A stretch of 64,000 nucleotides of DNA from an uncultured Lachnospiraceae bacterium (GTDB lineage: Bacteria > Bacillota > Clostridia > Lachnospirales > Lachnospiraceae): assembly GCA_902766825.1 (NCBI GenBank), contig CACXFB010000026.1, forward strand, positions 1-64,000. Reading direction: 5' to 3'. Of the stretch, positions 1 through 9,906 are shown piece after piece. The position numbers and the translations under genes were made by a program. The notes under the pieces are model-generated. The model saw only the letters and a program-made list of their open reading frames with translations. It did no database searches and was not told where the DNA came from. How positions within the stretch are numbered: the first letter of the stretch is position 1; each line of letters begins with the position of its first letter.

Positions 1-480
1 CAGCTTATCGATCAGGAGATTGGATTTTCAATGGTTCAGGAATTAAATCCTACAGCTAATTTTCAGACTACAATAACAGGTAATCTTCTTACCAACACAG
101 TAATGCTGATAATGCTTGTATCAAATCTGTATCTATTTATATTGGATGCAATTGTGGATACTTTTACGATAGTTCCGGTAGGGGAAGTAATAATCAATCC
201 GTTTATGTATAATGTAATGCTTAAATTTATGGTGGATTATTTCCTCATTGCATTTAGAATTATTTTGCCGATATTTGTGTGTGTGTTGCTTACAAATGTT
301 GTACTTGCAATTCTTGCAAAGGTAGCTCCGCAAATGAACATGATGGTTATAGGAATGCAGTTAAAGGTATTTGTGGGACTTGCGGTGCTCACTCTTATTG
401 CGGTAATGTTGCCGGCAATGACAGAATTTATTTATTCCGAGATGAAGACGATATTAAAGTATGCCATAAAGATGTTTTAA
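1..480 (+). CDS. fliR: Flagellar export gate protein FliR, C-terminal part (5' end cut by window edge)
   Basis: The reading frame is open from base 1, so the gene begins upstream; about 159 C-terminal residues are present, against roughly 255-260 for a whole FliR. The fragment is very hydrophobic, with at least three membrane segments (for example VMLIMLVSNLYLFILDAI and LIAVMLPAMTEFIY). FliR is an inner-membrane subunit of the FliPQR export gate that passes rod, hook and filament subunits through the cytoplasmic membrane. The call rests on membrane topology plus the position directly before flhB and flhA, the usual order in Clostridia. It ends 30 bp before flhB and is probably cotranscribed with it. 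The N-terminus and start codon cannot be judged. Confidence 0.85.
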   Translation, partial: QLIDQEIGFSMVQELNPTANFQTTITGNLLTNTVMLIMLVSNLYLFILDAIVDTFTIVPVGEVIINPFMYNVMLKFMVDYFLIAFRIILPIFVCVLLTNVVLAILAKVAPQMNMMVIGMQLKVFVGLAVLTLIAVMLPAMTEFIYSEMKTILKYAIKMF

Positions 481-510
481 CGGGCAGTTATAATATGTTT
501 AGACTCAAAA

Positions 511-1644
511 ATGGTGATTGGAATGTGTGAAGAACAATATTTTTTAAAGCTGAATCTGCAGTTGTTTGCCGATGAAGGTGGTGAAAAAACAGAGGAAGCA
601 ACACCTAAAAAGCTTAAAGATGCCAGAGAAGAAGGCAGGGTTGCCAAAAGTGCAGAGCTTAATACAGGTATTTCCCTGCTGGCACTGTTTGCGGTAATGA
701 AATTCTATCTGTCCTATATGGGAAATGATTTTCTGGAAGTTTTTAAGCTGTATTTTAATTACATTGGTGAGTACAGACGGGAGGACTACTCAACAGGGCT
801 GTTGCTTTCGATGGTAAGAGATATATTTGTAAGAGTTACTCTTATTACACTTCCAATTTTTGCGGTGGCAGTTTTAATAGCATTTATTATAAATGTGCTT
901 CAGGTTAAGTGGGAGATTTCAGCTAAACCTTTAAAACCAAAGGGAAGCAAGTTAAATCCTATAAGCGGGTTTAAGAAGATGTTTTCTTTGGACAAGGTAG
1001 TGGAGTTGATTAAGGCAGTTTTAAAGATTGCAGTTATAGCTTATATTGCATACAACACTTATCAGGATCAATGGAGAGCTATAATAAAAATGTATGATTA
1101 TACATTGCTTGATGCTTTGTCATTGATAGGTCAGATAGTTATCAATCTTGGATTGAAGATTAGTGTTGTATTTGTGATAATAGGAGTTGCGGATTTGATA
1201 TACCAGAAGCTCAAATTCAAAAAAGAACTCAGAATGTCAAAACAGGAGATTAAGGATGAGTTCAAGCAGTCTGAAGGAGATCCGCAGATTAAGGGAAGAA
1301 TAAGAAGTAAGATGCAGGAAGCATCAAGAGCAAGAATGATGCAAAAACTTCCTGAGGCAGACGTTGTAATTACCAACCCTACGCATCTTGCTGTTGCAAT
1401 AAAATATGACAGAGATGTGGATGACGCACCGGTTGTTATAGCAAAGGGAGCAGATTATCTGGCAGTGCGCATAAAGGAAATTGCTAAAGAACATGACATC
1501 GCAATTGTGGAAAACAAACCGCTTGCACGAATGCTGTATCATAACGTGGATCTTGATTCTGAGATTCCGCAGGAGTTGTACCAGATGGTCGCTGAAGTGC
1601 TCGTATATGTATATGAGACAAAGAATAAATTAGGGGTAACGTAA
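511..1644 (+). CDS. flhB: Flagellar type III export switch protein FlhB
   Basis: 377 residues, near the usual FlhB length of 350-380. The N-terminus carries the family signature EKTEEATPKKLKDAREEG, then four membrane segments, then a cytoplasmic domain with the autocleavage motif NPTH near residue 289 (VVITNPTHLAVAIKY). In this family cleavage between N and P switches export from rod/hook to filament substrates. The start is uncertain: ATG at 511 has no good ribosome site, and a second in-frame ATG lies at 523; the family signature lies downstream of both. It belongs to the fliR-flhB-flhA export-gate block and is followed by a 62-bp gap with a strong AAGGAGG before flhA. Confidence 0.97.
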   Translation: MVIGMCEEQYFLKLNLQLFADEGGEKTEEATPKKLKDAREEGRVAKSAELNTGISLLALFAVMKFYLSYMGNDFLEVFKLYFNYIGEYRREDYSTGLLLSMVRDIFVRVTLITLPIFAVAVLIAFIINVLQVKWEISAKPLKPKGSKLNPISGFKKMFSLDKVVELIKAVLKIAVIAYIAYNTYQDQWRAIIKMYDYTLLDALSLIGQIVINLGLKISVVFVIIGVADLIYQKLKFKKELRMSKQEIKDEFKQSEGDPQIKGRIRSKMQEASRARMMQKLPEADVVITNPTHLAVAIKYDRDVDDAPVVIAKGADYLAVRIKEIAKEHDIAIVENKPLARMLYHNVDLDSEIPQELYQMVAEVLVYVYETKNKLGVT

Positions 1645-1706
1645 TGAGGAAGCAGACAATCTGTTTAGAATATAATTTTTGATAAAAAAGAAGGAAGGAG
1701 GAAATC

Positions 1707-3740
1707 ATGAAAAAGACAGACATCGGAATAGGCGTATACCTGTTATGCGCTGTTGTATTTATGATTATACCTATACCTTCTGCATTGCTTGATGCAATGA
1801 TTGCAATTAACATTTCAATTGCAATGATAATACTTTTTAATGCATTGTTTTCACCGGAGGCTTTGTCTATGTCAAGCTTCCCGACATTGCTGCTTTTTAC
1901 CACAATATTCAGAATATCTCTTAACGTATCGTCAACAAGATTGATTTTACGAGATGGTTTTGCAGGTAAAGTTGTTGAGACTTTCGGTTCGTTTGTAGGA
2001 AGCGGCGATATTATTATCGGTGGAATAGTATTTATTATTTTGCTTATTGTTCAGTTTATGGTAATAAATAAAGGTTCTGAGCGTGTTGCTGAGGTAACTG
2101 CAAGATTTACACTTGATGCAATGCCTGGTAAACAGATGGCTATTGATGCCGACCTTAACACCGGTGCCATAACAGATGAACAGGCAAAGGAAAGAAGACA
2201 AAAGATTCAGGATGAATCAGCATTCTTTGGAGCCATGGACGGTGCTACGAAGTACGTTAAAGGAGATGCAATTGCCGGACTTATCATAACAATAGTTAAT
2301 ATTGTTGGTGGAATTGCTATAGGTTCGCTTAGAAGCGGTCTTGATATGAGTGCAGCAATGGATAAGTATGTTACGTTATCGATTGGTGACGGACTTGTGA
2401 GCCAGATTCCTTCGCTTATGATTTCTCTGGCAACAGGTGTTCTTGTAACGAAGGTGTCAAAGGAGGCAGATATCGGAGATATCCTTGTCATGCAGCTCTT
2501 CTCAATACCAAAGGTGTTGTATATTGTAGGTGCTGCTCTAACACTGCTTGGAATTGTTACACCGCTGCCTATATATATTTTTGGAACATACGGTGTTGCA
2601 TTTGTGCTTGTAGGAAGAAAAATCAGTGACAAAATCGGAGTTAAGGAAATCGAACAGGAGACTACGGAAGAAGAAGCGACGGCAGAGGAAATCAGAAGAC
2701 CGGAAAACGTCAATGCTTTGTTGCAGGTTGACCCTATTGAACTGGAGTTTGGCTATGGTATAATACCATTAGCAGATGTTAATCAGGGAGGAGACCTCCT
2801 TGACCGAGTAGTAATGATCAGAAGACAGATAGCATTGGAACTTGGATGTGTTGTTCCTATTATCAGACTTCGTGATAATATACAACTTAATCCTAACCAG
2901 TATGTTATTAAGATAAAAGGAATTCCGGTAAGTGAAGGCGAGATTCTGTTTGACCATTACATGGCAATGAATCCGGGATATGTTGAAGAAGAGATTACAG
3001 GTATCCCGACATTTGAACCATCGTTCCAGCTACCGGCTATATGGATAACGGAGTCACAAAGGGAAAGGGCGGAATCGCTCGGCTATACCGTAGTTGATCC
3101 GCCATCAATTATTGCTACACATCTTACAGAGATTATAAGAAGACATATTGATGAGCTTCTCACCAGACAGGATGTACAGAATCTTATTAATAACATTAAA
3201 GATGCTAACGAGACGCTTATCGGGGAACTTGTTCCGAAGCTGCTTGGTGTTGGTGAGATTCAAAAAGTTCTTCAGAATCTTCTTAGAGAAGGAATATCTA
3301 TCAGAGATCTGGTAAGTATATTTGAGACGCTGGCAGACTATGCGCCTACGACAAGAGATACTGATGTACTCACTGAATATGTAAGGCAAAAACTTAAAGC
3401 TGCCATATCAAATAAATACTTCCCTGACAATGAGACGACAGGAGTAGTAACTCTCGATCCGAAGATTGAGCAAGAGATAATGGGTTCAGTAAAACAGACG
3501 GAACAGGGAGCTTATATTACACTTGATCCGGAGAGAACAAGGGCGATAATAGAATCGCTTAATACAGAGGTTTCAAAACTCGAGGAGATGGGTAAGAACC
3601 CGATTATTATTACATCACCGATTGTCAGAATGTATTTTAAGAAGCTGACAGGTGAGTATGTTAAGGATTTGATAGTTATTTCGTATAATGAGATTGAATC
3701 CAATGTTGAATTACAGTCAGTTGGGATGGTGACGGCATAA
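1707..3740 (+). CDS. flhA: Flagellar export gate platform protein FlhA
   Basis: 677 residues, typical of FlhA. The N-terminal half has about eight membrane segments and the FHIPEP-family stretch around residues 145-200 (ARFTLDAMPGKQMAIDADLN); the C-terminal half is the large cytoplasmic domain forming the nonameric ring that docks chaperone-substrate complexes. FlhA couples proton motive force to export. A strong AAGGAGG lies 6 bp before the ATG. Its TAA is followed at once by flhF (1-bp gap), so the two are translationally close. No missing motifs or truncation were seen. Confidence 0.98.
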   Translation: MKKTDIGIGVYLLCAVVFMIIPIPSALLDAMIAINISIAMIILFNALFSPEALSMSSFPTLLLFTTIFRISLNVSSTRLILRDGFAGKVVETFGSFVGSGDIIIGGIVFIILLIVQFMVINKGSERVAEVTARFTLDAMPGKQMAIDADLNTGAITDEQAKERRQKIQDESAFFGAMDGATKYVKGDAIAGLIITIVNIVGGIAIGSLRSGLDMSAAMDKYVTLSIGDGLVSQIPSLMISLATGVLVTKVSKEADIGDILVMQLFSIPKVLYIVGAALTLLGIVTPLPIYIFGTYGVAFVLVGRKISDKIGVKEIEQETTEEEATAEEIRRPENVNALLQVDPIELEFGYGIIPLADVNQGGDLLDRVVMIRRQIALELGCVVPIIRLRDNIQLNPNQYVIKIKGIPVSEGEILFDHYMAMNPGYVEEEITGIPTFEPSFQLPAIWITESQRERAESLGYTVVDPPSIIATHLTEIIRRHIDELLTRQDVQNLINNIKDANETLIGELVPKLLGVGEIQKVLQNLLREGISIRDLVSIFETLADYAPTTRDTDVLTEYVRQKLKAAISNKYFPDNETTGVVTLDPKIEQEIMGSVKQTEQGAYITLDPERTRAIIESLNTEVSKLEEMGKNPIIITSPIVRMYFKKLTGEYVKDLIVISYNEIESNVELQSVGMVTA

Positions 3741-3741
3741 G

Positions 3742-4956
3742 ATGATTATAAAGAAATTTACGGCAGCTACAGAGACAGAAGCCATGGTTCTTGCAAGGGA
3801 AGAACTTGGCAAGGAAGCTGTTGTCATGAATATAAAAAAAGTAAAGCCAAAGGGAATACTAAGGCTGTTTAAAAAATCAAGCGTGGAGATTACTGCAGCT
3901 GTAGATGATACTGTATCTGATTCTGCAAAGGAGGCACTTGCAAAACAGCAGGCGTTACTTAAGAAAAATCAGGAGGATTTATCTAAGAATGTAATAAGTG
4001 CCCTTGAATCGGATAAAACTGTACCGGGTGCTTCTGCAATAGAAAAGAAACTTGATGACCTTCAGAATATGATAGAAAAACAGATGGTCAAAGATCAGGA
4101 TGCTAAAAGCAGTGTTAACGCGAATCCTTTGGAAAATGAGAAGGGATTTGGTGATAACGACAGTACATGGCAGTGCATTTCACTTGTGAAAAAGCACATG
4201 GCAGGTAATGAAGTAGAAGAAAAATTTATTGATCAGATTATTGAGGAAGTAAAGGACACTCTTGGAAAAGATGCATCCGTTGACAGTGTACTTACTTCAA
4301 TTTACCAGAAAATTATATTAAAGCTTGGTCAGCCACAGCTTATTGAGGTTGGAGAGGATAAGCCTAAATTTGTTTTTTTCATGGGTCCTACAGGTGTCGG
4401 AAAGACGACATCCATTGCAAAACTTGCATCGGCATTAAAGCTTAATCAGAAAAACAATGTCGCACTCGTGACATCTGATACATACAGAATTGCAGCGGTA
4501 GATCAGTTAAGAACATATGCTAATATTTTAGGAGTACCTGTAAGTGTGGTATATTCAGCAGATGATCTTAAGAATATCAAGGATAAGCTTAAAACTTATG
4601 ATATTGTTCTTGTTGATACTGCGGGAAGGTCTCATAAGAACAAAGACCAAAGAGATGATTTAAAAGAGCTTATTGATGCTATTGAAAAAGAGGACAGGGT
4701 TTTATATCTGGTTCTTAGTGCAACAACCAAGTACTCTGATCTTGTTCATATAGTTAATGCATATGCTCATTTTGATGATTACAGACTCATTTTCACTAAG
4801 TTAGATGAGACTTCAACATACGGTAACATTTTAAATATCAGGATGCTTACAGATGCACCGCTGTCTTACACGACTTATGGACAGGATGTACCTAAGGATA
4901 TTGGAAGAATTGACGGACAAAAGATTGCAAAACAGTTATTAGGAGGCAGTGTTTGA
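3742..4956 (+). CDS. flhF: Flagellar SRP-family GTPase FlhF
   Basis: 404 residues. The N-terminal part is variable and charged (B domain), followed by an N domain and an SRP/FtsY-type GTPase domain with the G1 loop GPTGVGKTTSIAKLA near residue 215, a DTAGRSH G3 motif and a TKLDE G4 motif. FlhF sets the site and number of flagella by recruiting early basal-body parts and works with the ATPase FlhG. The gene starts 1 bp after flhA; its TGA overlaps the ATG of flhG (TGATG), a translational coupling that fits the FlhF/FlhG partnership. Confidence 0.97.
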   Translation: MIIKKFTAATETEAMVLAREELGKEAVVMNIKKVKPKGILRLFKKSSVEITAAVDDTVSDSAKEALAKQQALLKKNQEDLSKNVISALESDKTVPGASAIEKKLDDLQNMIEKQMVKDQDAKSSVNANPLENEKGFGDNDSTWQCISLVKKHMAGNEVEEKFIDQIIEEVKDTLGKDASVDSVLTSIYQKIILKLGQPQLIEVGEDKPKFVFFMGPTGVGKTTSIAKLASALKLNQKNNVALVTSDTYRIAAVDQLRTYANILGVPVSVVYSADDLKNIKDKLKTYDIVLVDTAGRSHKNKDQRDDLKELIDAIEKEDRVLYLVLSATTKYSDLVHIVNAYAHFDDYRLIFTKLDETSTYGNILNIRMLTDAPLSYTTYGQDVPKDIGRIDGQKIAKQLLGGSV

Positions 4957-5873
4957 TGGATCAGGCTTCAAGTTTAAGACAAATGGTTAAAAGCCAGAAT
5001 AGCGAACGAAAAGTTGCCAGAGTAATAACTGTAACAAGCGGAAAAGGTGGAGCGGGTAAGACGAGCGTATCAGTTAATCTTGCCATAACCTTAAGCCGAA
5101 TGGGAAAGAAAGTTGTTATTTTGGATGGAGATTTTGGACTTGCCAACGTAGAGGTTATGCTTGGAATAAGACCAGGCAGTAATCTTGCCGATTTGATGTT
5201 TAAAGGTAAAAAATTAAGTGATATAATTAATGAAGGACCGGAAAATATAGGTTTCATTTCCGGAGGTTCAGGAATACAGGAGCTGACTAATCTATCAGTT
5301 GAACAGATTACTACTCTGGCAAAAAGTCTTTGTGAGCTCGATAATATGGCTGATGTTATAATTATTGATACAGGTGCCGGTATTTCTGCGGGGATAATGG
5401 AATTTATACAGGCAAGTGCCGAAGTACTTGTGGTTGTTACTCCGGAACCTACATCGATAACAGATGCGTATGCTTTGCTTAAAACTCTTAACAGACGAAG
5501 AGGCTCGTCAAAAGGTAACGTTAAGATTAAACTTTTGGCTAACAGAGTCAAGAATATGGAAGAAGGGGAAGAGTTATATACAAAGCTTAACATGGTTGTT
5601 TCAAGATTTCTTAATTTTGAAATGGAATATGCAGGAGCAATTCCGGCAGATAACAATGTAATTAAAGCTGTTATGCTACAAAAACCGCTGGTTATGGCGT
5701 TTCCTGAATGCAGTTCAAGTAAAGCTTTCAGAAAAGTTGCTGATAAACTGTGTGACAATCAGGGACAGATTCAGGGTGGAGGAATAGCTCGTATTTTTAC
5801 TGATATAATTAAGAAAAATCTTATAAAAAGAAAAAATGAATTGGAGAAACTCTCTAAGGAGAAGCAGGTATGA
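4956..5873 (+). CDS. flhG: MinD-like ATPase FlhG (YlxH), flagellar number regulator
   Basis: 305 residues with a deviant Walker A motif (SGKGGAGKTSVSVNLA, near residue 27), a DGDFGLANV stretch and an IIDTGAG Walker B region, as in ParA/MinD ATPases. FlhG stimulates the FlhF GTPase and limits flagellar number. ATG at 4956 overlaps the flhF stop and lies 9 bp after AGGAGG; an in-frame TTG one codon earlier (4953) is an alternative. The end overlaps the next gene (PilZ) by 4 bp (ATGA), so flhF, flhG and the PilZ gene form a coupled set. Confidence 0.96.
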   Translation: MDQASSLRQMVKSQNSERKVARVITVTSGKGGAGKTSVSVNLAITLSRMGKKVVILDGDFGLANVEVMLGIRPGSNLADLMFKGKKLSDIINEGPENIGFISGGSGIQELTNLSVEQITTLAKSLCELDNMADVIIIDTGAGISAGIMEFIQASAEVLVVVTPEPTSITDAYALLKTLNRRRGSSKGNVKIKLLANRVKNMEEGEELYTKLNMVVSRFLNFEMEYAGAIPADNNVIKAVMLQKPLVMAFPECSSSKAFRKVADKLCDNQGQIQGGGIARIFTDIIKKNLIKRKNELEKLSKEKQV

Positions 5874-6634
5874 TATACAAGAAAGTGGTTGGCGTTGGTG
5901 ATAAGGTAACATTCTCAAAAGACAACGGACAGCAGGATCAGAACAGTGAGATAAGACAGTACACAAGTAAGGTATTGGATTTGATTGGTGATGATAAGGC
6001 TGTTGTTGCTCTTCCAATGGAAAACGGAAGAGTGATACCTCTATCTGTAGGTGAAAAATACTGGGGATTTTTTTATACTGCAACAGGTATGTTTCAGTGC
6101 AATTGTGAGATAATTGAGAGGTATAAAGACGGCAATATCTATGTTATGATAGTACAATTCATTTCCGCTTTTGAAAAATATCAAAGAAGGCAGTATTTCA
6201 GACTTGACATGTTAAAAGATTTGGAATTTCGCCCTATTACCATGCAGGAGAAAGTAATTGAAAAAAAGGTTATTGAAGATGAATTTGACACTGCAGTTAT
6301 GAAAGCCAAGTTTGTTAACACGCTTAATGCCATGCAGTCAGTATGGCATCCTGCAGTGATAACAGATTTAAGCGGCGGCGGTATGAGATTTAATACCAAC
6401 GCAGACAGGGGCGATGTAAAAGAAATTGTTGTAAAACTGGACTTTAGCGTGGGTGGAAAAGATTGCAGTTACACATTAAAGGCAGATATTATCCAGGTAT
6501 CTATGATGCCGAATAAACCTGGATTTGATGAATACAGAGTAAGATTTTCTGATATTACAAAAGAACAAAGAGAAAATGTAATCAAGTATATTTTTGAGGA
6601 AGAACGACGCAGAAGAAAAAAAGAAATGGGCTGA
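5870..6634 (+). CDS. PilZ-domain c-di-GMP receptor, YcgR/YpfB-like flagellar brake
   Basis: 254 residues. The N-terminal half (to about residue 105) fits a YcgR-type PilZ N-terminal domain; the C-terminal half is a PilZ domain with the c-di-GMP motifs RRQYFR (RxxxR, about residue 105) and DLSGGGMRF (D/NxSxxG, about residue 165). Proteins of this type bind c-di-GMP and slow or bias the flagellar motor. Compared with typical family members there is an insertion of about 30 residues between the two motifs, rich in Lys/Glu/Asp. The gene is overlapped by flhG and followed by cheB 7 bp later, within the motility operon, which supports a motor-control role. Whether it binds c-di-GMP was not tested here. 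Confidence 0.9.
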   Translation: MIYKKVVGVGDKVTFSKDNGQQDQNSEIRQYTSKVLDLIGDDKAVVALPMENGRVIPLSVGEKYWGFFYTATGMFQCNCEIIERYKDGNIYVMIVQFISAFEKYQRRQYFRLDMLKDLEFRPITMQEKVIEKKVIEDEFDTAVMKAKFVNTLNAMQSVWHPAVITDLSGGGMRFNTNADRGDVKEIVVKLDFSVGGKDCSYTLKADIIQVSMMPNKPGFDEYRVRFSDITKEQRENVIKYIFEEERRRRKKEMG

Positions 6635-6641
6635 TGTGAAT

Positions 6642-7733
6642 ATGAAAAAAAATATTCTTGTAGTTGATGACTCTGCACTTATGAGAAGGGTTACATCTGA
6701 TATAATAAATGCAGATGAACGATTTGAAGTGACGGATTTTGCAAAAAATGGTTTTGATGCACTCGATATGATTCTTTCAAATCATGGAAAGTATGCAGCT
6801 GTTGTGCTGGATATTAACATGCCGAGAATGACTGGTCTTGAAGTGCTCGAACAGTTGGCGAAAAGCAAAATAAACACAAAGGTAATTATATCAAGTACGG
6901 TAGCAGTAGAGGGCGCAAAAGAAACTATCCGAGCCCTTGAGCTTGGCGCATTTGATTTCATAACAAAGCCAACCTCTTATTCGGGAGTAAGGACTTCTGA
7001 TTTTGGAGAGAAGATTATTTTAAAACTTGAATGTGCGGCTCTTGGTCAGAACGACGGTGATATTAAGATTGACAAAAAAGAGTTTGAGAAGGCTATTTCG
7101 AGCGTAAAAGATAGTCAGACGCCTGTTAAGAAAGAAAAAGGTAAAAAACTGATTTTTATTGCTTCTTCCACAGGCGGTCCAAGGTCGTTGCAGAAAGTTA
7201 TTCCTTACATTCCTAAGAACATTGATGCACCGATAGTGCTTGTGCAGCATATGCCAAAAGGGTTTACAAAGTCACTGGCAGACAGACTGGACGAGTTAAG
7301 CGAGATTGATGTTACAGAGATAAGAGACGGAGATGTTTTGAAGAAGGGACATGTTTATATTGCACCGGGAGGATACCATACAACATTTTCATTTGGTAAG
7401 GACGGAAAAGTCAGACTGAATGTTGTTGAAGGAACAAGTGCCGGGGGACTGAAACCATGTTGCGATGTTACACTTAAATCACTCGAGATGTCGGTATTTG
7501 AAGAGATTACTTGTGTTGTAATGACCGGAATGGGACACGATGCCACAAGGGGAATACTGGACATCAGAAAGAGCAATAATCTGCACATTATATCTCAAAA
7601 TGAGGAGACCTGCGTTGTGTATGGTATGCCAAAAAGCATTGAGAAAACAGGATGTGTAGATGAAGTATTACCACTAGAAAAGATAGCAATATCAATAATA
7701 AATCACGTGGGGGTGCAGAAAAATGGACGTTAG
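6642..7733 (+). CDS. cheB: Chemotaxis response regulator protein-glutamate methylesterase CheB
   Basis: 363 residues from the ATG at 6642. A receiver domain (MKKNILVVDDSALMRR, phospho-acceptor D57 in VVLDINMPRMTG) is joined by a linker to a methylesterase domain with the catalytic SSTGGP serine motif, the QHMPKGFT histidine region and the MTGMGHDA aspartate region. CheB removes methyl groups from receptors and so resets adaptation. An upstream in-frame TTG at 6594 would add 16 charged residues and overlap the PilZ gene; the family N-terminus argues for 6642. The end overlaps cheA by 11 bp. No cheR is present in the window. Confidence 0.97.
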   Translation: MKKNILVVDDSALMRRVTSDIINADERFEVTDFAKNGFDALDMILSNHGKYAAVVLDINMPRMTGLEVLEQLAKSKINTKVIISSTVAVEGAKETIRALELGAFDFITKPTSYSGVRTSDFGEKIILKLECAALGQNDGDIKIDKKEFEKAISSVKDSQTPVKKEKGKKLIFIASSTGGPRSLQKVIPYIPKNIDAPIVLVQHMPKGFTKSLADRLDELSEIDVTEIRDGDVLKKGHVYIAPGGYHTTFSFGKDGKVRLNVVEGTSAGGLKPCCDVTLKSLEMSVFEEITCVVMTGMGHDATRGILDIRKSNNLHIISQNEETCVVYGMPKSIEKTGCVDEVLPLEKIAISIINHVGVQKNGR

Positions 7734-9894
7734 CCAGTATCTTGAAGTATTTATTGATGAAACCAAAGAACATCTTCAGTCATTGAATGAGCATATTCTT
7801 ATTCTTGAAAAAGAGCCGGAGAACGAGAATACCATCAATGAGATTTTCCGTGCTGCCCATTCCCTTAAGGGTATGGCAGGAACCATGGGATACACAAGAA
7901 TGCAGAGACTTACCCATGACATGGAGAATGTATTTTCTGAAATCAGAAGCGGTAATATGAAAGCATCCGACAAACTTGTCGATGTACTTTTCCAGGGACT
8001 TGATGCAATTGAATCATATCTTGCTTCAATTGTAGAAACAGGTACTGAAGGATTAGACGATCATGAGGATATCATAACCGAACTTAATGAGATTTTAGAG
8101 GAAGGAACGGGCAAATCAGATCCCTCTAAAAAGCCTGCCAAAAAAGAGAGTGCGGGAAAGAAAAAATCATCTTCAAAAAAGAAAGATGAAACTGCGGTCA
8201 ATGAGAAAGAAAAATACAGAACACTTGAGATTGCAGATCATGAGATACATGCTATAAGTGAAGCAGTTGCTGACGGAATGAAAGCATTAGGAGTAACGGT
8301 ATATGTGGACGAGAACTGTCTACTTAAAGCTGCAAGAGCTTTCCTTGTATTCAAGGCAGTTGAAGAATTCGGAGAGATGATAAAATCATCTCCATCGGTT
8401 CAGGATATTGAAGATGAGAAGTTTGAGTTTGATTTCAGTATGATTGTCCTGACTGAAAAAGATGCGGATAAGCTTAAGACAGCAATAGCAAACGTATCTG
8501 AGATTAAAGAAGTATATGTTGGAGAAATTGATATTGATGCTTTAGCGGTACCACCAGTCAAAAAAGAAGATGTTAAAGCCGGTGAGCCAAAAGAAGAAGA
8601 GAACGAGGAAACTGAAGATAATATTGATGAAAAAGAAGAGGTTCAGGCTGAATCAAAGACTGTGGCAAAACAGCCTGAAAAAGCTGCATCAAAACAGACA
8701 CCACAACCTGCAAAATCAGCTTCTGCAGGAAAGCCTGTCGTTAACAGAACGGTGCGTGTGGATATAGAAAAGCTTGATGTTCTTATGAATCTTGTAAGTG
8801 AGCTTATCATTGCAAAAAACGGACTTGTTTCTATAGGTACCGCTCATGCAAATGATTCAAGAAACTCATTTAATGAGCAGATAGAATATCTTGAAAGCAT
8901 CACAACCAATCTTCATGAATCTGTTATGAAGGTTCGAATGGTTCCGATTGAGAACGTAGTTAACAGATTCCCTAGAATGATAAGAGATTTGTCTAAGAAG
9001 CTTAACAAGCAGATGGAATTGTACATGACCGGTGAGGACACCGAGCTTGACAGAACGGTTATTGATGAGATTGGCGATCCGTTGATGCATATACTCAGAA
9101 ATTCAGCCGATCACGGACTTGAAAGTGCTGAGGAGAGAATCAAAGCAGGAAAACCTGAAAAGGGTTCTATATTCTTGGATGCATATCAGGAAGGTAATAA
9201 CGTAGTTATTGCCTGTAGAGACGATGGTGGCGGAATTAATATCGAGAAAGTTAAGAAAAAAGCTTTGGAAAAGGGAACAATAACACCTGAGCAGGCAGAG
9301 ACAATGACAGATCAGGACTTTATCGCATTGTTATTTGAACCAAGCTTTTCAACAGCAGATAAGATAACCGATGTATCCGGAAGAGGTGTAGGTCTTGATG
9401 TCGTAAGAAGCAAGATTGAAGCTCTTGGTGGTGATATTGAGTGCAAATCAATTCTTGGAGAAGGAAGCACATTTACAATAAGACTTCCACTTACACTTGC
9501 AATTATCCAGGCACTCATGGTTGAGATTGGCAAAGAAAAATATGCTATTCCATTAGGTAACATCCAGACAATCGAGGATGTTGAATACTCTGATATTAAG
9601 TATGTACAAAGTAGCGAAGTTATTAATCTTCGAGGCAGTGTAATTCCGATTGTAAGAATGGATAAAATACTCGAAGTTGAACCGTTAGAACAAAGTCCTG
9701 ATTCACTTACCGTGGTTATTATAGCTAAGGGAGACAGAATGGTTGGACTTGTAGTTGACAATCTTATCGGTCAACAGGAAATAGTTATTAAACCTCTCGG
9801 AAAATTTATAAACATCAACAAGATAATAAGTGGTGCAACAATACTTGGAGATGGTGAAGTTGCATTAATACTTGATGTTAATACTCTGGTTTAG
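7723..9894 (+). CDS. cheA: Chemotaxis histidine kinase CheA
   Basis: 723 residues, full length. An HPt domain carries the phosphorylated histidine H46 in AAHSLKGMAG; next come a Lys/Ser-rich linker, a P2-like region, a second low-complexity linker (about residues 285-345, Glu/Lys then Ala/Pro/Gln rich), the dimerisation domain, the HATPase_c domain (N, DDGGGI and GRGVGLDVV boxes) and a CheW-like domain. CheA phosphorylates CheY and CheB in response to receptor state. It starts inside the last codons of cheB, preceded by a G-rich ribosome site, and is followed 12 bp later by cheW. Confidence 0.98.
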   Translation: MDVSQYLEVFIDETKEHLQSLNEHILILEKEPENENTINEIFRAAHSLKGMAGTMGYTRMQRLTHDMENVFSEIRSGNMKASDKLVDVLFQGLDAIESYLASIVETGTEGLDDHEDIITELNEILEEGTGKSDPSKKPAKKESAGKKKSSSKKKDETAVNEKEKYRTLEIADHEIHAISEAVADGMKALGVTVYVDENCLLKAARAFLVFKAVEEFGEMIKSSPSVQDIEDEKFEFDFSMIVLTEKDADKLKTAIANVSEIKEVYVGEIDIDALAVPPVKKEDVKAGEPKEEENEETEDNIDEKEEVQAESKTVAKQPEKAASKQTPQPAKSASAGKPVVNRTVRVDIEKLDVLMNLVSELIIAKNGLVSIGTAHANDSRNSFNEQIEYLESITTNLHESVMKVRMVPIENVVNRFPRMIRDLSKKLNKQMELYMTGEDTELDRTVIDEIGDPLMHILRNSADHGLESAEERIKAGKPEKGSIFLDAYQEGNNVVIACRDDGGGINIEKVKKKALEKGTITPEQAETMTDQDFIALLFEPSFSTADKITDVSGRGVGLDVVRSKIEALGGDIECKSILGEGSTFTIRLPLTLAIIQALMVEIGKEKYAIPLGNIQTIEDVEYSDIKYVQSSEVINLRGSVIPIVRMDKILEVEPLEQSPDSLTVVIIAKGDRMVGLVVDNLIGQQEIVIKPLGKFININKIISGATILGDGEVALILDVNTLV

Positions 9895-9906
9895 GAGGGA
9901 ACGGTC

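Noticed and set aside
4961..5758. 265-residue minus-strand open frame opposite flhG
   Set aside because: flhG has clear ATPase motifs on the plus strand; the antisense product is Ser/Leu/Thr-rich with no motif or ribosome site.
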